This document shows positions 32,939 to 45,778 of a DNA stretch of 64,000 bases, one piece after another. The notes beneath the pieces are model-generated. The model was not told the origin of the DNA and did not search any database. It worked only from the letters and a program-made list of their open reading frames with translations. The position numbers and the translations under genes were made by a program. This stretch comes from Benincasa hispida (Eukaryota; Streptophyta; Magnoliopsida; Cucurbitales; Cucurbitaceae). The stretch's first letter is position 1. The number at the start of each line of letters is the position of its first letter. The DNA lies in the NCBI RefSeq assembly GCF_009727055.1, contig NC_052354.1, forward strand, positions 1,198,086 to 1,262,085, read 5' to 3'.

Positions 32939-34285
32939 TCATTGGGATTGATATCCTAAATCTTGTAGGATCCTATAGTTTGTAATTGTAATTTATGTAA
33001 TAAAATATGTGATGTTTTATTTCAAAATTAGTTGCATTAACCACAAACCAATAAACTAACATATAAGATTATCTTTGTAGCTTAAATATGTATGTAGAGA
33101 CATACAGGTGGATCATGTTTAAGTGATAACCTAAATGGTCTGTAGTAGATAGATAAGGCTGGATACTTTATCCATGTGACACTACGAGTATGACCCACAT
33201 TGTAGATGTTACATTTGTTGTAAAGTACTACAAATGATCTGATTCTGATCATTCATATGGAGACATGAGATGGGTTATTCTATACAAAAAAAGCTTGTAT
33301 AAGACCGGACCACGAAATATTTAGTTTCATTATATAAAACCGTTCATAATGGAGACTTACATTTCACCAAGATGACCATAGGTAACATGATCTGAATCCT
33401 GAGTGAGTTGTGATCTCCTGCCTACGAAGGCGGTCATTTGATTTGTATGGATGAGAGTGGCCAGATCGCCAACTCAACAAACCTACCATTTTGGGGCTTC
33501 GTCTAATTGAGGAGCTAGAAATGCACTCTTTCCCCCATGTTCAGATAAATAGAGAAATTGCTCCCCTAAAGAATAATTTCAAGGATTGAACAATGTGGCG
33601 CCACACCCTCTCCTGGTCGAGAGAAATTTTGTCATATTTGGACTATGATTTATTGTTCATTAGAGGGATCGATGGTACTTAAGAAGTTAGATGTAATTAC
33701 AGGGGAAAAAAGGTATTTTTGGCCCAACTGTATTTACGAGCAATTTGTGAAGTGTCATCGAACTGTTGACAAGTTATATCCAATGGACACATAAATATAT
33801 CTATATGTGAAGAGTGCAGCTGTCGGTCTTTAGTGGAGTGTCCGGCAGTTAACGGATGATGAATAATTTAATTAAAGGAGTTTAATTAATTATTCACGTA
33901 TAGTTGAAGCTTCAAGCAATAGGTCCATGAGGTCCCCTCTGTAGCTCAACAGGAATTAATGAAAATAAATTTTTGGATTAATTTGAATTGTTCAAATTAA
34001 TTGAGGAAATTAATTGTATGTACTATAATTAATTTAATCTAATTATATATGATATAATTACTATAATGTATTTGATACATCATAATAAAAAGTTTATTTA
34101 AGAGGAAATAAATATTTGAATATGATTCAAATATTAATTATATGAATTTGATTCATATGATTAAATTTAATATAAATGAGAATTATATTAAATGTCATTA
34201 TTGAGAGAATAGAAACTATAGGTTATATTGTATTTGATACAATATAGAATCTATAGGTTATGTGTTATATTTGATATAACATATT
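32939..34285 (+). mobile_element. Copia LTR, 5' portion
   Basis: Begins ATTGGGATTGATATCCTAAATC and follows the LTR family (TGTAGTAGATAGATAAGG, GACCGGACCACGAAAT, AGGTCCATGAGGTCCCC). It is closer to the copy at 48665 than to that at 307. It stops near 34285, where LTR sequence in the other orientation starts. Confidence 0.65.
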
Positions 34286-34289
34286 GAAG

Positions 34290-34850
34290 AAGTATATCAG
34301 CATGCAGCGGAAGCAACAAGGATCAATAAGCATTCCAATTCATTAATTTTGGCTGTAAATAAAGCATGCCCATACAATAATAAGAGGGTTTCAAGTCATA
34401 TCTTTGTAGTACCTCTTCGAACTTGAATTCAACTACAAATCTTCTCCAATTCTTCTTGTGAATTACCTCAAGATCTTCCCTACTATTCTGGGACTCAAGA
34501 TAAGCTTGAATGAAAGAAATTTGGAGAAGGACTCAGTGCAACAACCCACTTGAAGAACTGCTTCTTCAACTCGAATTTTTCAGCAAAAAACTTTATTGAT
34601 GCCTACTTCAATTCCACTCAAATATTCTCTATTTATTGCAGGACTTTCATGCAAAGAAGATGGCTGCATGAGATGCAACTCATGCTTGGAAATTTCAAGC
34701 TTGAATGAAGTGGATGTTGTGAGAGTTACATTGGGTGAAGTTAATGGAAAAATCCAATTTTCCATTTTTGTGTTTTTCAAAATTTTCTAATTTCAATTTG
34801 ATTTCCAAAATCCATTTTAATTTGAAAAATTGAAAAGTTTGTTAATTTTA
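34290..34850 (-). mobile_element. Copia LTR, 3' portion, minus strand
   Basis: The reverse complement matches the last 550 bp of the LTR at 307-2170 (GGGAAGATCTTG, TACAAAGATATGACTTGAAACCC, AATTGGAATGCTTATTGATCC). It belongs with the minus-strand copia coding DNA to the right. Frames at 34580-34790 are part of it. Confidence 0.65.
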
Positions 34851-34864
34851 TTGTCTTCTTATGG

Positions 34865-36335
34865 ATCGTAAAAGAAACCACCTTTCGTTTTTTTTGGGTA
34901 GCCTACAAATAGGCATACTTTTAAATGGCGTTCAAACTTTTTAGGATTTTGTACCAACATATGTGCTGGACAACCCCAAATTTTGAAGTGACGTAAATTT
35001 CCTTTACGTCCTCTCCAAAGCTCCTAAGGTATTTTAGAAACAATTTTTGAGGGAACCATGTTCAAAATATGCACGGCAGTTCCAATTGCGTGTCCCAAAA
35101 AAGAATTTGGTAATTGAGCATAACACATCATGGAACGAACTATGTTCAACAAAGTTCTGTTTCTCCTTTCTGCCACACCGTTTTGCTGAAGTGTGCCAGA
35201 AGTTGTGAGTTGAGACTGGATTCCATGTTCTATCGAATAGTTCTGGAATTCTATGCCCATGTACTCACCACCTCGATCTGATCGAAGTGTTTTAATCTTT
35301 TTACCTAATTGGTTTTCAACCTCGGCCTTATATTCTTTGAACTTTTCAAATGTTTCAGATTTTTGGTGTATTAGATAAATATGCCCATACCTAGAATAGT
35401 CATCAATAAAGCTGATGAAATATCCATATCCTCCTCTAGCTCTATCATTTAGAGGACCACAAAGTTCTGAGTGTATGAGTTCTAAGGGTTCTTTGACTCT
35501 AAGACCTTTTCCAGAAAAAAAGATCTTTTATTCATTTTACCCTCAAGACAGGATTCACAAGGTGGTAATGAATTGTCTTCTAACTTATTTAGATGATCGT
35601 TCTTAATTAGTCTCTCAATCTTGTTGAGATTTATATGACACAGTCTCGAGTGCCAAAGATAGGCATTTGGAGAAACTTTCTTTTTTTTATGAATCTCAGT
35701 AGTTTTAAACATCTCTATGTTCAAAATGGGTTTAACCTCAGTCGGTTTTAACAAATACCAGTTATTTTCTAATTTTGCAGAACTAATTTGTTTACTTCTT
35801 CTATTGATGAACACTTCATCATTATCGAAAGAAACTTTATAATTTTGTTCTTGCAAATAAGAGATAGATATAAGATTCCTGTTCATAGAAGGAATGTAAT
35901 AAACATTTTTCAAATAAATGTACTTATTTCCTATAAATAACTTCATATCTCCACTTCTTTAGTTGAAACAACCTCCCCTGTCCCTACCTTAAAGATTGTT
36001 TCACCTTCTGTCAGCTGTCTCTAGGAACTTGTTTCCTTTGAAAAAGTACATACATGATTAGCGGCACCTAGATCAATTATCCAGGTTTTATCATTTTCCA
36101 CTAAACATTCTTTGATAACAAGTAAATCATATTGATCTTGTTGTTCAAATCTTGCATTGTCATCTATATTGTCCAAAGTTTTAGATGTGTTGGGAGATGG
36201 AGGACAATCCTCTGTTAAAACTCTATTGAAGATATCAACGGCTAGTAATTTGTTTGTTAATTCGACTTTATCGTTATCTAATTCAGGAGCGCGTATTCTA
36301 GAAGAATTCGACATGCTGAAAATTTTAAACAAATT
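34865..36335 (-). pseudogene. Copia protease-integrase fragment
   Basis: On the minus strand: protease site WIIDLGAANHVC near 36050 (the usual form is D-S-G); then NVYYIPSMNRNLIS; the GAG-pre-integrase zinc motif (LWHSRLCHINLNKIERL, CESCLEGKM) at 35482-35946; then the integrase core (FISFIDDYSRYG, TLRSDRGGEYMG, NGVAERRNRTLLNIVRSMM) down to about 35024; and the following region to 34870. At least two frame breaks separate the pieces. Reverse transcriptase is missing, and the fragment runs straight into the LTR. Confidence 0.8.
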
Positions 36336-37245
36336 CTAATTAGCAAATTGAAACTAAATCCAAAATCAAGTTTTAGCAAAACAAGTAATAATGTACCCAT
36401 AACCATTATTTATTTGCAACGATACTATAGTGAGTCAGAATACGTGCTACTGAGGGGCAATCAGATACTCCTTCACTAAAGCAAACAATTTTGACCAAAC
36501 ACTACAAGAAAAACAGGAACTCCTGACGCCGTTTTAAGGTATCGAGAGTTAGGTCGTCGGGAGAGACAATCTCTCCCGATTGAAGTAAATGACCGTCGGG
36601 AGTTCCCCCGATGAAGTAAATGACCATCCATTTCATTTATTTTCTCTTATTTTGTATCTTATTTTAAGCCATTGTTTTTAATTTCTAGCATGTTGGTAAT
36701 GTTAGTAATGTTTAATTTTTAGCATGTTACTAATGTTGGTAATTAATATTGCTAATGTTTAATTTCTAGCATGTTGGTAATCTAATGTGAATTATGAATT
36801 ATGGATTGTTGATGTTATTGTGGGTTGAGTTTTTTTTTCTTTTAATTCCTAAGGTTATTGATTACTTAATTTAGAAAAAAATATTGTACTTAACGCATTT
36901 AATATTTTAAAAAAATTTAAAGAATCTACTAAACATAAAACTAAATTTTGTGTCTAATATAAAATTGAACTTTAAAGTTTGTGTCCAATAGGCTTGTAAA
37001 TTTTAGAAGATGTTGAATAGATGAAAAACCTATATTAGACACAAAATTGAAAGCTTGGAGACGTACTAAATAAAACATTTGAAAGTTATTAAGACAATTT
37101 AAGCGGTCTAGAGACCTATGTATTTATTTTGCCTTAAGAAATGAAAATTATGGAACTCAATGCTTAATAATACTTTGTACTTTGTCCTCTAATCCAGATT
37201 ATTGTTTTGGATTACAAGTTGATCAGAAAATATTTATTTTTAAGG

Positions 37246-40200
37246 ATGAATAAAGAATCGATTAAACTAAGGAATAAGTTATCAGTGGAGTATAGAGAAG
37301 AAGTATCACAGTTCTTAGATATGGCAAGGTTTCATGTAAATGATTTCGGACGAATAAGATGTCCATGCAAGAATTTTATGAATTCAATTTAGGAAAAGAT
37401 AGATATCGTGGAACGACATCCATTAACATATGGAATATCTCCCTCATATTGTGAATGGGTATATCATGGAGAGCCAATAAACTTATCTAAAAGTCATACA
37501 AGACATTCATTAGAGGATGTTGAAGTAGATAGTATAGAGAGTAATGCTGTCGAAGAAAATGAGATGTTGAATCTTATAAACGATTTACAAGTTCCAAATG
37601 AAAACGAAAATGTGAATGAAGGAAGGATTGAGAATGAAATATCATTTAATGGTCAAGAAAGAGATACCACAACTTATTCGAGGATTTAATGACCAAAGCA
37701 CGTAATGAATTATACCCTGGGTGTTCACAATTTTCGTCTTTAAACTTTTTAGTGAAGTTGATGCATATCAAAGTTCTGAACGGCTGGAGTAACAAATCGT
37801 TTGACATGTTGCTGGAATTGTTAAAAGTAGCGTTTCCAGCTGGCACCTCTATACCTACTTCCTTTTATGAAGCCAAGCGAAAATTACATGATTTAGGCCT
37901 AGGTTATGAGTCTATTCATGTGTGCAAATATGATTGTGTATTGTATTGGAAAGAGTTTGCAGATTTGCAACAATGCCCTGTTTGTGGTGAGTCTCGGTAC
38001 AAAGTTAATGATGATAAGGGTAAAAAAATATCACATAAGGTATTGCGTCATTTTCCATTGATACCGAGATTAAAACGATTGTTTGCATCAAAAGAAGGCG
38101 CTTCTGACATGAGATGGCATAAAGATAAGCGAGTTGAAACGGATGATGTATTGCGACATCCAGCTAATGCAGAGGGGTGGAAACATTTTGATCGTGAATT
38201 CCCTCATTTCGCTTTAGATCCTCGAAATATTCGTTTGGGATTAACTTCAGATGGCTTCAATCCATTTGGAAATATGAGCACTTCTTATATTATGTGGCCT
38301 GTGGTGATAATTCCTTATAATTTGCCCCCTTGGAAATGCATAAAGGAAACAAACTTCTTCATGTCTTTGCTCATACCTGGTCCAAAATCTCCTAGAAAGG
38401 AAATTGATGTTTACTTGTAACCGTTGATTGAAGAGTTGAAAGAGTTGTGGACAATTGGTGTGTGAACTTATGATTCTGTTGCTGGTAAGTTTTTTCAACT
38501 ATATGCTACCTTATTATGGACGATTAATGACTTCCCTGCATACGATGACTTATCTGGGTAGAGTACAAAAGGTTATCAAGCATGTCCAATATGCAAAGAA
38601 GATAACTCGTCCTTCGAGATAAGAGGGAAAATATCATTTATGGGACATCGACGTTATCTTCCGGAGAATCATAGTTGGTGTCGAAGTAGATAACATGATG
38701 GAAAAGTTGAACGTAGACCTCCACCAGTCGTAATGAATGGAGAAGAGATATTACAACAAATAAATACGCTAAACTTTTCTGTGCTTAGCAAACATCCATC
38801 GAAGCAAGATAAAAAAAGAAAGCGAATTCTAAACTGGACTAAAAAAAGTATTTTTTTCCAACTTCCATATTGGTCCAAACTATTGTTACGACATAAATTG
38901 GATGTAATGCATATTGAAAAAAACATATACGATAATTTGGTGGGCACATTGTTAAATATTGAAGAAAAGACAAAGGATACAACGAACGCTCGATTGGACT
39001 TAGAATATTTGAAGATAAGAAAAGACCTACACTTGATACAGGTCAAGAATAGATTTGTAAAACCACATGTAGCATACACATTAACAAATGGTGAACGGAT
39101 TTCGTTTTATTAGTATTTGAAATCAGTGAAATTCCCTGATGGATTCGTATCTAACATATCACGATGTGTCAATGACAAAGATGGAAAAATATCGGGGCTG
39201 AAAACAGACGACTGTCATGTGTTGCTTCATAGACTACTCCCTATTGGTATTCGAGCATACCTACCGAAGAATGTATCGACTGCTATTGTTGAGTTGTGTA
39301 CATTCTTTCGCGACTTATGTGCAAAGACAATATGTGTAAGTGATTTGAACAGAATACAAGCAGACATCATAGTCATACTTTGTAAATTGAAGAGAATATT
39401 CCCACCTGCCTTTTTCGATGTAATGGTACACCTAGCAGTTCATCTACCATATGAAACCAAAGTGGTGGGTCCAGTTAGTTATAGTTGGATGTATCCTATT
39501 GAAAGAAGTTTACGAACGTTAAAACAATTTGTACGGAACAAAGCACGTCCCGAGGGGTCTATAGCGGAAGCATATGCAATGAATGAATCATGGAACTTCT
39601 GCTCACGATATCTAAGTGGGGTTGAAATGAGATTCAATAGAGATGAACGAAATGATGATAACATTCCCGGTTATGAGATATTTGGTGAATTTGATTATTT
39701 AGGCAGAGGGGCGTCAACTTTACGGACGCTGTCAGTAGAGGAAAAGCATATGGCACATTGGTACATTCTCAACAATTGTAAAGAAATAACAGACTATTGC
39801 ACGTACGTTTCAAACTTTTTCCTTTTCTAAATTCTAGGGTATCTCCTTTGACATAACATTTAAATGATAAATATTGTAGGCGACATTTGAGGTTAATTCG
39901 TCGTGAAGCTCAAAGTGCCTCTAACTTATATATAAAACATCAACGCAAATTTTCCGATTGGTTCAAATCTCAGGTATACATAGTCATTTTGTAGGCAACG
40001 GTTGAGAGATGATTCATTTTTCGTATTCATTTTTAATGTATACGTAATTATCAGGTTCTACAATGGCGTGAGAGAGAAGATATCTTCGATGATTTCTTTT
40101 CACTTACAATGGGACCTTCGTCTGAGGTGTGCTCTTACAATGGATGCATTATTAATGGGGTACGATTTCACACTATAGAGCGTGATAATCGTCGAGCTAC

Positions 40201-40757
40201 ACAAAATAGTAGAGTCCTAGTGGCCAGGGAGATCAGTGAGAACACAAGTGGATAACAATTTCTACGGTGTTGCAGATGAAGTATTAGATTTGTAATATGC
40301 GAACAGAAGACGCATTTTCTTATTGAAGTGTAGATGGTTTGACACAGATAACAATAAAAGTAATAGGACACATATGGATTTAGGATACAAATCGATCAAT
40401 ACATCACACTTTTGGTATGTCGACGAGCCTTTCATCTTTGTTGTCCAAGCACAACAAGTCTTTTACATTGATGACATCAAACATGGTAACAATTGGAAAG
40501 TTTTTCAAGTAGTCCAAAATAAACGAATATAGGATGTACTGGAAGTGGATGATGTTGAAAACGCACAACTAGATTTACTAGAAATTGTTGGTGGCGTCGG
40601 AGTGAATGAAACCATTGAGGAGGTTACTTTATGTAAAGTTGAAGTTGATCCTACAGTTGTGGAAAGACCAATTACTATACATGGCGATCATGACTTCATA
40701 AACGATGATGATGAAGAACAATTATCTCCCAATAACAGTTCAAATGCTGATGAATAA
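37246..40757 (+). pseudogene. TNP2-type CACTA transposase of element 2, broken
   Basis: Transposase-associated domain from 37246 (RNKLSVEYREEVSQFLDMAR, RIRCPCKNF), with a stop at 37390 and a frame change near 37685. TNP2 core follows at 37689-38420 (ELYPGCSQFSSLNFLVKLMH, YESIHVCKYDCVLYWKEF, CPVCGESRY, MRWHKDKR, DGFNPFGNMSTSY, LLIPGPKSPRKEIDVYL). A stop-laden stretch contains LLWTINDFPAYDDLSG and GHRRYLPENHSW. DUF4218 is at 38733-39830 (LDVMHIEKNIYDNLVG, FPPAFFDVMVHLAVHLPYET, YSWMYPIERSLRTLKQFVRN), with one stop at 39114. Then GT-AG introns near 39805-39878 and 39975-40054, and DUF4216 at 40323-40757 (CRWFDTDNNKSNRTHMDLGY, WYVDEPFIFVVQAQQVFYID) with an acidic end. It is the same gene type as in element 1 but in the opposite orientation. 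It lacks the 84-bp intron found there. Confidence 0.85.
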
Positions 40758-41033
40758 TTTGAATTAGATTACAATGATGAGTAATGATGTATCTATTAAA
40801 TTCTCTTTTTCTCTAGCTTATACATATGCATTATTAATTTAATATTGTTTTCTCTCTTTTTTGTTTGTGTAGATACGATGTCAACCCCTAATAATAATTT
40901 GAATTAGATTACGATGATGAGTAATGATGTATCTACTAAATTCTCTTTTTCTCTAGCTTACATGTATTTATTGTTAATTTAATATTGTTTTTTCTCTTTT
41001 ATGTTTGTATAGATACGATGTCAACCCCTAATA
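40753..41033 (+). repeat. 140-bp tandem duplication over a splice-site region
   Basis: Two direct copies (40753-40892 and 40893-41033) differ at a few sites. Each runs from AATAATTTGAATTAGATTAC to GTCAACCCCTAATA and contains a putative 3' splice site and an ATGTCAACCCC start for the next gene. Confidence 0.85.
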
Positions 41034-42425
41034 GGCAACGGGAGGCTGATGAAGAATTCTAGGAGTTATATCTAGGCAACACGGTATCTTCTCAGGGTGA
41101 TAATTCAGGTTAGTATATTTTGAAATATATTCTGTTAACTGAAATACTCATAAACTGTTTTAAATATTTTATTCTTCAGATAGTGGCTCAGCATCCAATC
41201 GGAAGAAGCGAGCGCATTCGCGGAATATCGAGTTGGAAAAATACATACAAAAACATGGGAGAATCACAATTGTCATAAATGAGGGGGAGACGAAACCGAT
41301 ATCTCAACATTCGGTTCGTTTTAATAATGCGATCAGCGTCGCCGTGAGATCCGCATTTCCAGTACGGTATTGTACTTTTGCTGAGGTTCCAAACGAGTTC
41401 ATAGAATTGGCTAAAAGTCAATTATTGGTAAGTAATTATAAGTTTATTCTTTTACAGTCATGAACATCATCTATGCTAATTCTTCCCTCCCTCTTTTGTA
41501 GGCTCATTTCGATCTTGATCAGTCCAGTCAACGACTGAACCGTTTCATAGAACATCAAATGCAAAACTCGTTCAAAGAATTTAGATCAGACTTGCACAGA
41601 CATTATAGAAAATGTGGAGATCCTCAACAAGCACGTGCCAGTTTTCCTAGTTGGCTTAAAAGTAGGCCAGAAGACTGGTACTTTTTGTGTGACCGCTTCG
41701 AGAGTGAAGCATTTCAGGATCAATATTTATGGCATGTATCACTTGCTGCATTTACTAATACATCACACTATTGGCATATATTTTCCTTCTAATGTAGGAA
41801 ATGTTTGTGACGAACCAGAAGAATAGAGAGAAATTGTTGTTCGACCATGTAGGTGGATCAAAGTCATTCCTGCAAATTCAGGCAGAGTCGCAGGCAAAGA
41901 GGGTCGAGAAATAAGACGTGTTGACCTATTTAGGGAAACACACTCTAAAGGTGGAAAGTTTGTGAACGAGGCTACTGAAAGTGCACATGTAACATTTTTT
42001 TTCTTTACTTTCGTGTTTTTTTTTTTCACTTTTAACTTTAGTCGGTCGTTCTTACCCATTTAATTATTATGTCTAGCATTAAATGTTGGAATCAGAATCC
42101 AGCCCACTGTTGAAGGTTCTCAACCACTAATAGGAGATGAAAATGTGAGACGGTTTTGGGTAGACGACCCGGATATTCAAAAGGTCTAGGTTGGGGCCCT
42201 AAGCCTAAGTCAAGGAGTACCATGTCATCAAGCTCATCATCTACTCAAGGAACGGAGGCGGGAGTGGATGAATTGAGAGTCAATTTCCAGCAGTCTCAGT
42301 TGAGGATTAAGGAACTCAAAGACGCTCAGAGAAGAATGCAAGAGGATCATGCGAGACAAATGGAAGAAATGAAAAAGATGATTGAAGACATGGTACGATC
42401 ACATAGAGGAGACCCATCAAATTAG
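41020..42425 (+). pseudogene. Second CACTA protein (Ptta/En/Spm plant transposase, Transposase_24 type), probably broken
   Basis: Begins near MSTPNRQREADEEF, with an early stop. Exon-like pieces follow: 41180-41430 (KKRAHSRNIELEKYIQKHGR, FPVRYCTFAEVPNEFIELAK); 41500-41740 (FDLDQSSQRLNRFIEHQMQN, SRPEDWYFLCDRFESEAF); 41800-41990 (NREKLLFDHVGGSKSFLQIQ); and 42130-42425 (GRRPGYSKGLGWGPKPKSRS), ending in a coiled-coil-like segment (QSQLRIKELKDAQRRMQEDH). This class of protein accompanies TNP2 in CACTA elements and may bind subterminal repeats. Stops and frame changes suggest decay. Confidence 0.7.
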
Positions 42426-42635
42426 GTATGATTACTACATTATTTAGTTGTGTAATATGTTGCTATCCTGTAGTTATGGTAGCAAAGTTTAGTTATGTCT
42501 AAAGTAGCTTTATGCAGTTATGGTAGCAAAGCTTAGTTATGTCTTTAGTTATGTCATTTAAAGCTTCAGTGTTGCTCTCTCCATCAGTGTCGCTCACTCC
42601 ATGAATGTCACGCACATGTATAACTTCATTTGATC

Positions 42636-44420
42636 AGCTGAAGATTCAAATATTAGGCTTTAAAGCTTCATAGAAATTTGCAACACTTTTGTGTTCCCGA
42701 ATATCTCTACCGAAGAAATTCGACTAACTCTGTTTTCATTTTCTTTGTGTGATCAGGTAAGAAAATGGGCCTATTCTCTCGAACCGGGAGAGATAGCTTC
42801 GTCTCGGAGAAGGAAATTAATAACAAATTTTTAACAAGAAGATGACGAATCGCTCAGTGATGCTTAGGCGAGGTTTAAGTGACTGGTAAGAGATTGTCCA
42901 CATAATGGCTTACCAGACTGCCTGCAGATGGAGATTTTTTACCAAGGACTGAACCTTGCTTCGCAGACCGCTGCCAACGTGGCAGTAGCTGGTGGTTTGC
43001 TTGACAAAACATATGAGAAGGCCAAAAATATACTTGATCACATTTAAAAAAATCACGAGGATTGGCGGGAAAGTGACCATAGGTTAAGAATAAAAAATAA
43101 TGATGCAAACAACGGGGCCATTACATCCCTGCAAAATCAAATGACTGCGATGGTGAGTTTGATTCAAGGCATCGTAATTAACAGAACGGGAGCAAAGAAA
43201 GGGTAGGTCAACTTAATTACTCAAACGACTGCCAAGTTTTGTGTTCATTTGCGGAGACGTTCATTCGATGGAAGAATGCCCAGAAAATCCGCAGTCGGTA
43301 TGCTTCATGAAAACCAATCCCTACTTTGATACATACAACCTTGGGTGGAGAAATCACCCAAATTTCGCGTGGAAAAATCAACAATAAAACTTTCAACCTG
43401 TGGCACAAAAAGGAGAGCCACCTGGATTTCTCCAACGAAATGACGGTCAGACGAGCAATCATGCCAGTAGTTCACAAACATTGCAATCTTCGTCCTTAGA
43501 GAGCTTGTTGAAGCAGTACATTGAGAAAAACGAATTAGTGCTTCAGAATCAAGCAACATCCATTCGAAATCTCGAAATTCAGCTGGGACAAATTGCGGGC
43601 GAGATCAAAAATAGACCGCAAGGAGCTTTGCCAAGCTCAACTGAGCTACCGCGAAACGCTAGGGGTACAGGGAAAGAACAATTCTTAGCAGTCTTCTTGC
43701 TAAGCAACAAAACGACTACAGAATAAGGGGAGAAACCCATCACGATCAACTTGAATGCGGTGACAACCGAGGACCCGTTGACTTACAATTCAGAAGAGCC
43801 TGAGAAGTTGAACCCTGAAGTTGCATCCACCCCTGAGCCTTTAAAACATGAAGCAGAGGAAGTCTAGCCACCACCAATCCCGCAAAGAGTGAAGGAAAAA
43901 CAAAATGATGAAGACAAGATCACAACTGTGGCAACAACGCAAAATGTCATGATATCACCAAAAATGTGTGACCTAGGAATCTTCACGATACCATGTTCAA
44001 TTGAAGGGATCTATAGTGGCCAAACACTATGCGATCTTGGGGCGAGTATAAACATAATGTCGCTATCAATCTTCAAACGATTGAATATTGGCACACTCAT
44101 GCCCACAAAGGAAACTCTTCTGCTCATAGATAGATCTCGAATACACCCTGAAGGAGAGTTGAAAAATGCTGCAATCTCAATTGATAAATTCATCTTGCTA
44201 GAAGACTTCCTCATTTTGGATTATAAAGCGGATGAAGATGCGCCCATCATATTGGGACGACCATTCCTTTGGGTCAGTCGCGCTTAAATTGATGTGCACA
44301 AGAGGGAAATTGTAATGAGCATTCATGGGGAAAAGCTCCAGATTAAGGCAGTCAAGATCTTAGAGGACAAAGAAAAGATGGGAAAGCCACCGTGGACGTG
44401 ACAAGACCAACTTGGAATAA
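42636..44420 (+). pseudogene. Athila-like gypsy gag and protease fragment
   Basis: Gag-like pieces aligned with those at 59800-60900: FIEICNTFVFPNISTEEIRL, KWAYSLEPGEIAS and CLQMEIFYQGLNLASQTAAN, with several stops. At 43400-43726 comes KGEPPGFLQRNDGQTSN, then ESLLKQYIEKNELVLQNQAT. At 43889-44287 is the aspartic protease region (CDLGIFTIPCSIEGIYSGQT, CDLGASINIMSLSIFKRLNI, APIILGRPFL), followed by a stop and IDVHKREIVMSIHGEKLQ. Coding sequence then ends; reverse transcriptase, RNase H and integrase are deleted. The 5' end is cut at the CACTA junction. Confidence 0.8.
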
Positions 44421-45762
44421 GCAGTCCCTGAGCTACTATATAACTCAACCTCATCAGGGATGCAATCCTTTGGAATATTCTTTCTCGAAATCAATATTTC
44501 ATGAACTTTTATCTTTTTGTTATTATCATCTATCTGTCTACATCTGACTTCTTATTTTGAAAAAAAATGGTTCGTTTTGTGTTGTTTAATATTATTTGAC
44601 CCTTTCACTATTTTTCTTGCAACGATTGAGGCATCGGATTGTGGAGGTGTTACACAAAGACGCAACTTATCTTATTCCTTCACCGCAATCCAAAGAAGAT
44701 AGATCGCCCCAAAGAAGGATGCATCAATACACAATGCGAGCGATAGCGCAAATTTGGGGGTTGTATTCTTCCTTAACTTTATTTCAAATCTTGCATTATC
44801 GCATCAGATTTTAGTTTTAAAAGTTTTATCACTACATCCTCTTTGATTACCGCAATCATTTGACATGGATAAATTTAGTAAGTTACCGCATGTTGTCTCT
44901 TTGCCAATTATGATTTAAATGATGAAAAATATGCTTCTTTTTCTTCCGTATATACTAGAGTCAATTTAATTTTAAGATAGTCACCTGATGAGATATTTTT
45001 AAAAGTTAGGGGTCTGCTAGCTTTCTTTCAAACTCTCTTTACGAAGCGTTCTAAGAACATCGCATGACTTCTTTCAATCTTTTGGCAATGAGGACATTGC
45101 CGCATTTTAAATTTGGGGTGAGGTATTTATTTTCGACCTTGTTATTTTGAAAAAAATAAATAAATAAAAGAAAAGAAAATTCAGAGAACAACAACTCCAC
45201 TGTCAACGCAGTGGGAAACCCATGTTGATAAGAGTTAAGTTGTGAAAGGCACTTACCCGTAGTTGGATGTCTACATGACACACGTGGGGGCAAGCCAAAA
45301 CGAAAGTAAGTCACCAGGATCAACGCATAATTATAATAACTGCAACTTCGCTGCCAAGTACGTATGAGTTTAGTCTGAGAAAGAGCGCATTGCTCGTAGT
45401 TGGATGTCCGCATGACACACGTGGGGGCAAGCCAAAACAAAGGCAAGGCACTTGGATCAACGCAAGGTCAGAAAAATAATAATGTCAAGAAATATGCAAG
45501 GATAAAATCATTTGACACCCAAGTGGAAAAGTTTTCTTTTTGAAATAAATCATGCGATGTCCCATAATTTAGTAAGGTCCTTTTGAAGTTTAAGCTTGTG
45601 GTCCCTAGGTCTTAGAAATATTTTAAGAAGAGATTTGAATAAGACTTAAGGAAATTTTGGTGTATAGGAGCTGAATGAAGTATCCTTGAGAAATCTAGGA
45701 AAAGAACATTGTGGTCGACTTGCTAAAGGAAATCTTTAGCTTATGCTTGAGGACAAGCATTG
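44420..45762 (+). mobile_element. Gypsy 3' noncoding region
   Basis: No gene recognised. It holds a spaced direct repeat of 44 bp with two mismatches (45258-45301 and 45395-45438, CGTAGTTGGATGTC..CATGACACACGTGGGGGCAAG). Small frames here have no domain. It lies between the deleted pol and the polypurine tract. Confidence 0.55.
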
Positions 45763-45778
45763 TTTAAATTTGGGAGTG
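45763..45778 (+). other. Polypurine tract of the gypsy element
   Basis: GAGGACAAGCATTGTTTAAATTTGGGAGTG runs up to the LTR start. The phrase GGACAAGCA-TGTTTAA-TTTGGG-GTG before TGATAAC is typical of plant Athila-like elements and marks the start of a 3' LTR. Confidence 0.65.

Larger units (their letters stand above)
36500..42600 (+). mobile_element. CACTA transposon 2, 3' end missing
   Basis: Starts CACTACAAGAAAAACAGGAA at 36500, followed by subterminal repeats (CGTCGGGAGA, TCTCCCGA, GTCGGGAGTTCCC). It carries a TNP2 gene and a second gene of the En/Spm type, both on the plus strand. No TTCTTGTAGTG end is found, and gypsy gag begins at about 42636, so the right end was lost. It interrupts a minus-strand copia element. 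Confidence 0.82.
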
